DNA of 44,394 nt from the IMG/VR virus record IMGVR_UViG_3300034105_000115, positions 1 to 44,394 of that record; one strand, written 5' to 3'. How positions within the stretch are numbered: the first letter of the stretch is position 1; every line of letters starts with the position of its first letter. The notes under the pieces are model-generated. The model made no database searches and was not told where the DNA came from. It saw only the letters and a list, made by a program, of their open reading frames with translations. This DNA comes from a virus. Shown here piece by piece: positions 8,301 through 16,197 of this stretch. Position numbers and translations under genes: made by a program.

Positions 8301-9279
8301 CATATAAAACTGTAATAGTAATAGAGAAAGCTTTAGGGCTATCTTGTAATTCAGCATCAGTAGCGACTACTGTAAAGTTATATGTAGTTTCTACACTGAT
8401 ACCAGTTACAGTGCCTGATAGTAGACCACCACTGGATAGTGTTAAACCCGCGGGTAATGTGCTACCACTTTGCAGCGCATAGACAACTGCGCTATCGCTG
8501 GTACCGGATAACTGTATAGAGATAGCGGTATTAAGTTTACCATTAGCTAATGGTGATGTAGATACCCAAGTTGGAAGCGCACTAAAGGTAATTGCATTAA
8601 CCCTGATTGCTACTGCTCCACTGGGATTACTAACGTACAAGATATAAGTGCCAGCAGCTAGGGCTGGTAGTTGAGCACGCACTTCAGTAGAACTTATAAA
8701 AGTTACTGAAGTTGCGATTACATTGCCAACTACTATGGTACATCCGCTAACAAAACCTGTACCTGTGACCTTGATATATCCGCCAGTTAAACTAACTGCG
8801 GTATCATCAGTATTATTGTAGCTAGCATCAGTAACTGTGATACCACTAATAACTACTCCGTCACCTGGCGGGCCTTGAATACCTTGAATACCTTGGGTAG
8901 CACCTGCTTGAGATGCTTCTACCCAAACTCCGGTAGTACGTACATAAAGTGATCCATCTGTAGTATCATACCACATCATGCCTTCAATAGGAACTGCAGG
9001 TGCTGTAGAACCACTATAGCTAGCTGTGATTGATGCGTCGCTAGAAAAGCCAATTACTTCGATCTCATCATTAACTGCAGCACCTACCGCTAACGTGATT
9101 GAAGTTCCTGAAGTTGCAGTATAGTCAACAACGTTCAAGCGTACACCATTCTGATATACGTCTACATATGGAGGGGAGTACACCACCGCGAAGGCGGTCT
9201 GCCCAGACGTTGCAATGTAACTTCTTTTATCTATGGCGTTTTTGCCGCTGCCCTGGATTAAAGTACTTAATTGTGTCAT
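5314..9279 (-). CDS. Giant multidomain tail protein: IPT/TIG, Ig-like, LamG x2, SPRY-like, DUF7483-like
   Basis: A 1321-aa protein, probably a long appendage that binds host surface glycans. An N-terminal fibre module (GQTAFAVVYSPPYVDVYQNGVRLNVVDYTATSG, about 27-75) is followed by the PIEGMMWYDTTDGSLYVRTTGVW module and a short collagen-like IQGIQGPPGDG. Then come an IPT/TIG-like domain (about 145-235) and an Ig-like domain ending SGGLLSGTVTG. A LamG/concanavalin-type domain (about 328-526, WTWSAWVKRG...RDPAAWYHIV...NGFYLPF) is followed by a second, unrelated-looking LamG (about 527-725) placed between NGFYLPF and GKDSSGNNNNWTPN. A SPRY-like domain follows (about 755-980, FYWEGVLG...IWLGVNGTWI). 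The C-terminal third (about 985-1321) is paralogous to the whole protein at 9286-10317. Domain calls are by eye. A start at ATG 9279 is supported by AAGG 8 bases upstream. Confidence 0.8.
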   Translation of the reverse strand: MTQLSTLIQGSGKNAIDKRSYIATSGQTAFAVVYSPPYVDVYQNGVRLNVVDYTATSGTSITLAVGAAVNDEIEVIGFSSDASITASYSGSTAPAVPIEGMMWYDTTDGSLYVRTTGVWVEASQAGATQGIQGIQGPPGDGVVISGITVTDASYNNTDDTAVSLTGGYIKVTGTGFVSGCTIVVGNVIATSVTFISSTEVRAQLPALAAGTYILYVSNPSGAVAIRVNAITFSALPTWVSTSPLANGKLNTAISIQLSGTSDSAVVYALQSGSTLPAGLTLSSGGLLSGTVTGISVETTYNFTVVATDAELQDSPKAFSITITVLYVVAKSLRFRAAGGSYLNRTLTTATNPLKWTWSAWVKRGRLGAGGGLFQGYSSISVRTAIQFNSSDQLLFNGSVATATTTAVFRDPAAWYHIVCVYDSANATAGNRLILYVNGAIQTVTGTQPTSSQVEYINSASRHYFSAAYSGAWEYHDGEMTEVNFIDGQALTPASFGEVSVTSGAWIPKAYASTYGINGFYLPFTNVSSTTTYAGLFNGSSQYVATASLPAFGTSSFTQEAWVYITGAAITNGANARLWSLQGINLIYEASVSQLRLDLGVSAAQYITSASELTLSTWHHVAVVRSGTTVNVYVDGISKVTITRSDSLAGGVGYIGSYDATSGFFQGYISNFRSVNGTAVYTSNFSPTIAPLTAVTNTTVLTLQGASLVDNSGNSYAITNGGSVVMSVQNPFVVSIGKDSSGNNNNWTPNYVSLTAGSNYDSMLDSPVPSSATVGNYATWNPLYNVNNSGAYLSQANLTFQDASTTGAWHTTIATIAPAYGSAKFYWEGVLGGLSASAGAEFGILLLSLTSAGINPPSNAQAWGIYWPVVGVYSIFGNSATTATSITPAVNDTLMVAFDAVVGQIWLGVNGTWIAGNPSAGTGPSFTGITSNTIPFASTYSNTPGNGGGNTGASVNFGQRPFTYTPPTGFLALNTYNLPASAVLNPATAMAATTYTGNGSTQNINNAINGISFQPDLVWTKSRNNAYNNTLYDSVRGIGNTLFSDATNAEQYSAQRLTSFNSNGYGYGSDSGGNYNATTYVAWQWKAGGAVSANNNTAGTITSTVSANQAAGFSVVGYTGTGANATIGHGLGVAPSFMIIKSRNNADNWYAYHTSLGNTLGLNPNLTSSAYSSALYWNSTTPTASVFSIGTVPSQTAWTYIAYCWAPVAGYSAFGKYTGNGSNDGPFVYTGFKPRYILLKNTSVGTAGYDWEVIDASRSINNVANAELAANLSNVESSSWNAVDILSNGFKLRDLGAAQNGSGNTMIYAAFAETAFNFATAR

Positions 9280-9285
9280 ATTTTA

Positions 9286-10317
9286 TTACCTTGCATTAGA
9301 GTACTTTAAAGGGTTTTCAGCGAAGGCTGCGTAGATATATGTTGCGGCAGAGTTATTGTTCCCATAACCAGCGGGTGCTCTAATCTTAAAACCATTAGAC
9401 AAATAATCTATGCCGTAGGGTTCTAAATACTCAGCAGAAGAACTGTTTGGGTACAGTACATTCTTTTCTTCGTTAGCTGTATTCCTAGAACTATCTGTGA
9501 CGTACCAATTAGTAGCCACCGTACTAGACTTAATCATCAACCACCGTGGTCTAAACCCAGTGTAAATAAACGGACCATCCGCACTACCATTGCCCGTGTA
9601 TGACCCAAATGCGCTGTAACCTGCTATCGGCGCCCAGCAGTATGCGACGTAGGTAGCAGAGGCGGTGCCAGTCCAAGAAGATAAACTAGAGTAGGAAATC
9701 GTTGTTGAAGTTGATGAAATCCATTGCCCAGCTTGCGCTGCATCAGCAATGTTTAAGACTATGTATTGCGTTGGAATTGACACATGATATACAGCCCAAC
9801 TTGGGCCAGCAGCGGACCTATTCTTTACAATTATTAAGCTAGGCGCAACACCAAGACCATGCCCTACAGTAGCACTTGCAGAGCCATTCCCCGTATACGT
9901 CACCACACTGAACCCAGCAGTGGTGTTAGCACTCACCGACGATGTGATAGTCCCCGCAGTGTTGCTGACCGCTGTGCCACCGGCTTTCCATTGCCAACCG
10001 ACGTAGGTCGCTGCACTAGCATTTAATCCAGACTCTCCACCATTAAATGCAAAACCATTAGTATTTAATGCTGTAGTAGTAGTAGTAAGTGTATACTCAG
10101 AATCTGTAGTATTTGAATACAGTGCTTTGTTTACACCTACGACTGAATTTTGTATATAGTGGTATGCACCTGAGCTTCTAGATTTCGTCCATAAGAGATC
10201 CGGCTGTAGTCCCACACCATTAATTACATTGCTAATGGTATTAACTCCACCACTACCCACATAAGTTGTAGCAGCCATCGCCACTCGTCCATCAGGTACT
10301 GCAAATGTAGTTGCCAT
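9286..10317 (-). CDS. DUF7483-like tail protein, detached C-terminal partner of the 1832-aa protein
   Basis: A 343-aa protein paralogous over nearly its whole length to residues about 985-1321 of the 1321-aa protein: AMAATTYxGxGxxxxIxNxINGxxxQPDLxWTKSR, TYVGWQWKAGG, VGHGLGVAPSxxIxK, AYCWAPxxGYSAFGxYTGNGSxDGPFxYTGFxPR, and IYAAFAENPLKYSNAR at the end. Domains of this type are widespread in phage tail appendages, usually at the end of LamG/SPRY proteins, but their function is not established. The gene lies in the same frame as the 1832-aa gene and is separated from it by a single TAA followed by GGAGCAATC and ATG. The AAGGAG ribosome binding site overlaps that stop. It may therefore be made as a separate subunit that reassembles with its upstream partner. 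Confidence 0.75.
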   Translation of the reverse strand: MATTFAVPDGRVAMAATTYVGSGGVNTISNVINGVGLQPDLLWTKSRSSGAYHYIQNSVVGVNKALYSNTTDSEYTLTTTTTALNTNGFAFNGGESGLNASAATYVGWQWKAGGTAVSNTAGTITSSVSANTTAGFSVVTYTGNGSASATVGHGLGVAPSLIIVKNRSAAGPSWAVYHVSIPTQYIVLNIADAAQAGQWISSTSTTISYSSLSSWTGTASATYVAYCWAPIAGYSAFGSYTGNGSADGPFIYTGFRPRWLMIKSSTVATNWYVTDSSRNTANEEKNVLYPNSSSAEYLEPYGIDYLSNGFKIRAPAGYGNNNSAATYIYAAFAENPLKYSNAR

Positions 10318-10326
10318 GATTGCTCC

Positions 10327-13300
10327 TTAGATGTTGAAAGTGTTGAGGGCTAAGAAATTAGCGGGAGGTGTGTAGACAAATGGGCGTTGACCAAAGTTAA
10401 AATCAATCTTCGATCTATTAGACCCGCCACCATTCAAACTAGCAAATATGTTAGTTGCTGTAAGTGGTACTGAAGTTAATACTGCACCAGTTCCTGCAAC
10501 AGGATTACCACTATTAAACCATGTACCGTTAGCACCTACCCATATCTTACCATTAGCAATATCAAATGCGTATTGTGCCGTCTGCCCATTAGTTACAGCA
10601 GTATATGTTGTAGTACTACTTTGGTTGTACGCAACACCACTGTATAAATTATAAGACCATAGATTAGTACCGGTTGTTATTAATGCACCAGTATCGCCTA
10701 CTGAACTAACACCTACATAACTATTATTACCAAGCCCTAAGTCTATGCTATAGAATAGTTCGAAGTATATTAAATTGTTTGAAGGTACTGCCATCGTCAT
10801 AAATATAGAAGAATCATTAGCAGCCGCTGCAGTATAAGTAAGGTTGCCGTTGGTGGATGCTGCTGATCCTCTGGCTGTTAGTGTGTTAATTACACAGTAG
10901 TTCGCCGCAGTAGCACTTGTGAGTGTTGGCACATCAGTGAGTAGGTCGTAAGTAGGACCAACTGTGCTGACGTTGATGTTATTGGGGGTCCAGTTGTTGT
11001 TGTTTCCGCTTTGGTCGCCGAATACACCAGTCAATGAACCTGAGGTCGTGAACGTGTGTATCGTGTTACCACCAACAGAAGTAACGTTGCCACCATAGAA
11101 TTTCTGTGTACCAGAGTAGGAGATGATGACTACGCCTGAACCGCCTGCTCCGCCACCAGTGATACCACCAGCGTACATACCGCCCCCGCCACCCCCGCCA
11201 CCTAGATTAGTAGTTCCAGCTATACCCCTGGAATTAACCATAGTTCCATTACCGCCACCGCCAGCACCTCCAGTACCTGCTGTGACATAGTAACTATTTG
11301 GATAAGCGGCACCTGTACTAGCACCGCCACCGCCACCGCCACCAGCATAGGTTACTGAAGTTCCAGATATAGAACTTACTGCACCTGCACCACCATTACC
11401 AGATGTTCCGTACCCGCCATTTCCGTATCCACCACCAGCTGCAACAATAGATCCTGTAGTTCCAGCAGCACTAGCACCGCCACCGCCACCTGATGCATTA
11501 TAGAAGGAACCGCCCGAAGCGGTAGTACCTGCACCAGCATATCCCTGCACGGGAGATGTTACTGGACTAGCAGCACCACCGGCATAAGTTGTGTTATATG
11601 AAAGAGCTGCACCGCCACCTGAACCACCAGCTGTACCGGCGTTTAAGTTATCAGTACCGCCGCCACCGCCGCCAGTAGAAGTTAGAGCATTGAAGCTAGA
11701 GTCTCCACCTAAACCACCTCTTACGTTCAACGCTGACGGTCCAGTACCTCCAGCACCTACAGTTACAGCATACACAGTGGTAGGATCAAGAGTAACACCT
11801 GTAGCAGTACGAAATCCGCCACCCCCGCCACCGCCACCGCCATATGTGCCGCCGCCACCACCGCCAGCAACAACAAGATAGTTTGCAGACGTTGTTGCGG
11901 TTGCAGCATTAAACGGCAAGTAGAACCCATTCGCTCCCATGTAACCTGAATAGGAAACTGGTAGCCACTGGTTGTATGCGCTGTATGCACCGAACATCGT
12001 AGGGTCTAAGGCTAAACCGTCTACGAAGTTGACTTCAGCCATTTCGCCGTCGAAAGTATAATTTGGGCTAGCTGCAAATCGATCAGATCCAATATTATGA
12101 ACGTCTGCACTATTCACCCTTGTGCTACTGTTTTGACTTGGATAAGTTGCAGTGCTAAACGAAGTTATTTGCACTCCATTGACATACAACTTAACACGAT
12201 TTGTTGATGCAGCCTGAGTAGTATCTACAGATAAGACAATATGATACCAAGCTGCGGGATCTCGGAAAACTTGTGTAGTACGTAAATCTAATGATGATGC
12301 ACCGGGGTAGTCAAGTATAACGAGTTTATCTGCGGCACCAGAATACTCAAAACCAAAATAGAAAAAATCAGTATTTGATGAAGGTCCTGCTCCAAATAGG
12401 GTAAGTGAAGTTGCTCCTAGTATTCCACGTTTGACCCACCCACTCCAAGTCCAGGTAGTACGATTTCCTGCAACAGCAAAAGTCTTAGATAGATATGCAC
12501 TCGCTGACTTACGAAACCTCAGCGACTTAGAGGGCAACACTGAAGTTCCAAAGGGTGCTGAAGCTGAGAAAGCACCGGTGGACGGAGTGAACGCTGCAGT
12601 GTACCTGGCGTAGCCTTTGGTGATTCTTAGTTCGTCGATGTAGCCGTCCCAATAGCCCGCACCAGCAACCGAACCACCAACAGTTATAGCAGATGCGGGG
12701 CTGTTCAATGTTTGGGTAATTGATACAGTTGTTCCTAAAACGCCATTTTTGAAAGGGTACAAAGTGTTGCCACTTCTGCAAATAGCGTAATGAATCCATA
12801 CACCAGTTGTGATTGTACCAAGTGTTGCAGGTCCGTACAGTGTTACCCCCGAAACCCAGTAAAAATTCATACTTGAACCAACTGATTCTAAAACATAAGA
12901 GTTAGTTGCATCCCCATTACCAGCAGGCCATTGTGCAATTACTGCGTTATATGAACCAAGTGCATTAGCGTAAACCCATCCTTCAACAGTAAAGTCCCCG
13001 GCCCCAAAAGCAAGTGTAGGTTTAGCAGGTATGGATAAATAATCTGTAGAACCATTAAACTTCAAACTACCAGTACCATATTTAAACACACTAGTATTTA
13101 CCTGAACATTACCAACTGTCTCCAGGTTACTGAGCATGGTGTTGTCGTAGACTGCGGCGTTTGTGAACGGCATTAGGAGGACTGTACCGGATACTGCAGT
13201 TAGTGGCGCTGTAGAAGGTGTGAAGTTGCTGGTGTATAGTGCGGTGCCTTTGACGATTCTATAATTTGATACATATCCCGTAAAATATCCGGGATATGTA

Positions 13301-15825
13301 TTAGACATTCCAATACGCAATGGTTGAGAAGGAGCATATAAAGTTATACTAGAACTCCCCGTGCCTCTAGCGATACCATCAACATACGTAGTGAATGTAT
13401 TACCACTTCTAACCAGTGCTATATGATGCCAGGTACCATCAGTAATAGTAACACCAGAAGTAGAATAATCTAAGGAAGTGGTTACAGCAGCCGATGAGAT
13501 TTGCATCCGTATATTACTAGTATCTACAGTTAATATCCAAGCATAACCATAATCTTGACCGCTATTAAAATAACCAATGCCTGTAGTATTACCATTAACC
13601 GTTGTGTTTATCCAGTATTCTATTGTGAAATTTCCAGCACCAAAATCTAAAGGACCTCCTGCAGTAAATGGCACAGTAAGATGATCCCCCGTACCATCAA
13701 AGTAAGCAGATCCTCCAACCGTAGCAGTTGAGTAAGGATACTGCTTGGTGAATGGTGAGAACGAACCTTGTGTGGTATTACCGTTGCGTGTGATTAAGGC
13801 GTTGTTAGTGCTTGTGTCCCTGAACTGCGAGTTGTTGTGTGGTACGTTGGTTTGTAAGGTTAGTAAACTTGTGTTAGTGATTGCAGTTAAGGGAGCTGTT
13901 GGAGGCGTGAAATTAGTTGTATAAACTGCTGTGCCTTTGACCATACGCAAGTTAGAGATATAACCTGGAAAATATGAATTAACCGAACTAGTTCCTGCGT
14001 ATCTACCGCCGGCAATAATTGCATCTGAATTAGTACAATTTGACATAGATACTGATGTACCTACACTAACACCATTAATATATAATGTGGTAGTACCAGA
14101 GTAACGAGCAACAGCAATATGAGTCCATATATTAAGATAAACTGTGCCCGAACTTGCTATAATTGCAGAATTTGTATATATTCTGATAACACTGCTACTA
14201 AATGCGGTTAATGTAAACCCATCATTTGATCCAACAGATCTATTTTCAAAAATACCATTGTCACTCGCACTTAGAGCATATATCCAGCATTCTAATGTAA
14301 AGTCACCTGTACCCACAGCAAGCGCTGCATTACTAGGAGTACTTAAATAAGAACTACCATTAAAATACCCCGCACCATACGCAGATAATCCCGAGGGTAA
14401 GTTGAAAGGATTGCTTGAGACTACCTTAGGTGTGCCAGCTACTGTGATAGTTGCAGGTGCAGCACTGTTATCGATGAAACGAGCAGACTGACAGGTTAGT
14501 AAACTTGTGTTAGTGATTGCTGTTAGCGGAGTTGCTGAAGGTGTGAAGTTAGCGGTGTAAAGACCAACGCCTTTAACTGCACGAAGATTAGATATATAAC
14601 CCTTAAAGAAATATATTGGAGTTGATGATTCAGCACCTATACTAACGATAGTACCAACTGATGATATAGTATAAGCAGCATTGGTTGTTGCACGCGATAT
14701 ACCATCAACAAACATAGTAGTTAGATTGCCAGTTCTAGAAACAGCAAAGTGATGCCAACGAGAATCGTCCGAACTTACATTATAATTTAGAAGAATAAAT
14801 GCACCTGGTTGTGTGTACCAAGCAAATCCTCGTGTAGAAGATGCTTCCATTGTAAAACCATAGTACCCAGAGCCGCCTGTACCGGTTTGAATAATAGTGT
14901 CATACCCAGCCGAACTACTACCGGACTTATAAATCCAGCATTCGACCGTAAAGTCACCAGCCCCAAAGTCCATCGCACTAGTTTTTGGTGTAGTTAAATA
15001 ATCACTACTACCATTGAAACTATTTCCGTAGTATCCAGCCTTCAATGGGCTAAAGATGGTAGATTGAGGAGCACCTGTAGAAGTAACTGCCAGTGCATTA
15101 GTACTAGCGTCAGTGATCCAAGTTGGATTGCTATCACCTGAGATGTGTAGACTTGTGTACCTATAAAATGCATCTGACACAACTAATGTATACACAATGC
15201 TTTGTGATACGTTCTGGTTCTGTGCATCGGTGACTGCCACAGTGAACGTGTAAATTGTGTTTGTGCTTACACCGGTTACAGTGCCACTCAGTAAACCTGA
15301 ACTACTAATCGTACAATTAGGTGGCAGTGTACCACTAACGAACGTATACACGAGAGGTGCGTCACCGACTGCTACCAACTGTGTACTAACAACGACACCT
15401 AGATTAGTCGCTGCTGTAGTCGTCCAGCTTGGGAAACCTGAGTAGGAGATACCCGCAGCCCAGATGGAACCAACTGTGGAGCCATTGAATACCATCAAGG
15501 AAGCAGTAGTACCCGCAGTTGCAGCAGGTACTACAGCAACTATTGTAGTATTATTTAGATAATATTTAGTTACACTTATGCCATTGATATAAACTATGGT
15601 AGCACTAGTAAAACCACTGCCCGTAAGTTTTACGAAACCACCAGCAGTATTAATTGCGGTATCATCGTTCAGACCATTAGCATTGCCAGAACTATCAGCA
15701 CAAAAATTAACTGCAGTAATAGCTAAAGCAGTTAGGTTCTGTAACTGTTCGGCAGCATTATAGATACCAGCAGTATTAGCCGCGGGTACTACAGAGGAAA
15801 TTAGTTTTTTACTAAACTTTGACAT
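10327..15825 (-). CDS. Giant multidomain tail protein: IPT/TIG, Ig-like, five LamG, Gly-rich insert, SPRY-like
   Basis: An 1832-aa appendage protein, probably for host surface or polysaccharide binding. An IPT/TIG-like domain (about 35-130) and Ig-like domain (LPPNCTISSSGLLSGTVTGVS, about 135-215) match those of the 1321-aa paralogue. Four LamG domains in series follow (about 265-455, 475-665, 695-885, 900-1095), each with FGAGDFTVECWIY-like and YISNLRxVKGxxxYTxNFTP signatures. A fifth LamG of a different subfamily (about 1100-1310) carries WTWSGWVKRGILG, FRDPAAWYHIV and NGFYLPF. A glycine-rich domain (about 1312-1575) then interrupts the usual path to SGNNNNWTPNN, before a SPRY-like domain up to FGQRPFVYTPPANFLALNTFNI. 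The start ATG at 15825 overlaps the previous stop as TAATG. The many similar LamG units suggest tandem duplication. Confidence 0.8.
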   Translation of the reverse strand: MSKFSKKLISSVVPAANTAGIYNAAEQLQNLTALAITAVNFCADSSGNANGLNDDTAINTAGGFVKLTGSGFTSATIVYINGISVTKYYLNNTTIVAVVPAATAGTTASLMVFNGSTVGSIWAAGISYSGFPSWTTTAATNLGVVVSTQLVAVGDAPLVYTFVSGTLPPNCTISSSGLLSGTVTGVSTNTIYTFTVAVTDAQNQNVSQSIVYTLVVSDAFYRYTSLHISGDSNPTWITDASTNALAVTSTGAPQSTIFSPLKAGYYGNSFNGSSDYLTTPKTSAMDFGAGDFTVECWIYKSGSSSAGYDTIIQTGTGGSGYYGFTMEASSTRGFAWYTQPGAFILLNYNVSSDDSRWHHFAVSRTGNLTTMFVDGISRATTNAAYTISSVGTIVSIGAESSTPIYFFKGYISNLRAVKGVGLYTANFTPSATPLTAITNTSLLTCQSARFIDNSAAPATITVAGTPKVVSSNPFNLPSGLSAYGAGYFNGSSYLSTPSNAALAVGTGDFTLECWIYALSASDNGIFENRSVGSNDGFTLTAFSSSVIRIYTNSAIIASSGTVYLNIWTHIAVARYSGTTTLYINGVSVGTSVSMSNCTNSDAIIAGGRYAGTSSVNSYFPGYISNLRMVKGTAVYTTNFTPPTAPLTAITNTSLLTLQTNVPHNNSQFRDTSTNNALITRNGNTTQGSFSPFTKQYPYSTATVGGSAYFDGTGDHLTVPFTAGGPLDFGAGNFTIEYWINTTVNGNTTGIGYFNSGQDYGYAWILTVDTSNIRMQISSAAVTTSLDYSTSGVTITDGTWHHIALVRSGNTFTTYVDGIARGTGSSSITLYAPSQPLRIGMSNTYPGYFTGYVSNYRIVKGTALYTSNFTPSTAPLTAVSGTVLLMPFTNAAVYDNTMLSNLETVGNVQVNTSVFKYGTGSLKFNGSTDYLSIPAKPTLAFGAGDFTVEGWVYANALGSYNAVIAQWPAGNGDATNSYVLESVGSSMNFYWVSGVTLYGPATLGTITTGVWIHYAICRSGNTLYPFKNGVLGTTVSITQTLNSPASAITVGGSVAGAGYWDGYIDELRITKGYARYTAAFTPSTGAFSASAPFGTSVLPSKSLRFRKSASAYLSKTFAVAGNRTTWTWSGWVKRGILGATSLTLFGAGPSSNTDFFYFGFEYSGAADKLVILDYPGASSLDLRTTQVFRDPAAWYHIVLSVDTTQAASTNRVKLYVNGVQITSFSTATYPSQNSSTRVNSADVHNIGSDRFAASPNYTFDGEMAEVNFVDGLALDPTMFGAYSAYNQWLPVSYSGYMGANGFYLPFNAATATTSANYLVVAGGGGGGTYGGGGGGGGGFRTATGVTLDPTTVYAVTVGAGGTGPSALNVRGGLGGDSSFNALTSTGGGGGGTDNLNAGTAGGSGGGAALSYNTTYAGGAASPVTSPVQGYAGAGTTASGGSFYNASGGGGGASAAGTTGSIVAAGGGYGNGGYGTSGNGGAGAVSSISGTSVTYAGGGGGGGASTGAAYPNSYYVTAGTGGAGGGGNGTMVNSRGIAGTTNLGGGGGGGGMYAGGITGGGAGGSGVVIISYSGTQKFYGGNVTSVGGNTIHTFTTSGSLTGVFGDQSGNNNNWTPNNINVSTVGPTYDLLTDVPTLTSATAANYCVINTLTARGSAASTNGNLTYTAAAANDSSIFMTMAVPSNNLIYFELFYSIDLGLGNNSYVGVSSVGDTGALITTGTNLWSYNLYSGVAYNQSSTTTYTAVTNGQTAQYAFDIANGKIWVGANGTWFNSGNPVAGTGAVLTSVPLTATNIFASLNGGGSNRSKIDFNFGQRPFVYTPPANFLALNTFNI

Positions 15826-16196
15826 TAGCTGATAGTCTCGTAACTTGTTACATATTCAATGGCACTACTAGTACCGCTGGTTACTACAAGGCTCTTATCC
15901 TCCGTTAAATATACAAAGTTACCCTTATCAATAAGCTGTAACGAACTATTTGCAGGTATTGAAATTTGAAATGCTAATCTATAAGCAGTACCAGCTCCTG
16001 CTGCACTGCTGGTAATCGAAACTGTTGTAGTAGCTGAAGTACCTGTTACATTAGTACAAGTTAGCGAATTAATCTTGATGACTGCAGCAGAAGATGCGGC
16101 ATTTGATACTACTACGTTGGCAGTTGTATTGGCAGGTGCTGAAACAGCTAAACCTGCGATAATCGTTGTAACATTTACAATATTTGGTGCTGCCAT
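15825..16196 (-). CDS. Small beta-rich virion protein, unknown function
   Basis: A 123-aa protein with one of the best ribosome binding sites of the cluster, GGAGG 6 bases before ATG 16196. The sequence is Thr/Ser/Ala/Val-rich and looks like an all-beta domain: MAAPNIVNVTTIIAGLAVSA..., alternating hydrophobic strands, then LQLIDKGNFVYLTEDKSLVV and a C terminus SAIEYVTSYETIS. I recognise the general type as a small phage structural protein found beside tail fibres, but not a defined function. It shares a 1-base TAATG overlap with the 1832-aa gene and may decorate or cap that appendage (inference). Confidence 0.55.
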   Translation of the reverse strand: MAAPNIVNVTTIIAGLAVSAPANTTANVVVSNAASSAAVIKINSLTCTNVTGTSATTTVSITSSAAGAGTAYRLAFQISIPANSSLQLIDKGNFVYLTEDKSLVVTSGTSSAIEYVTSYETIS

Positions 16197-16197
16197 A

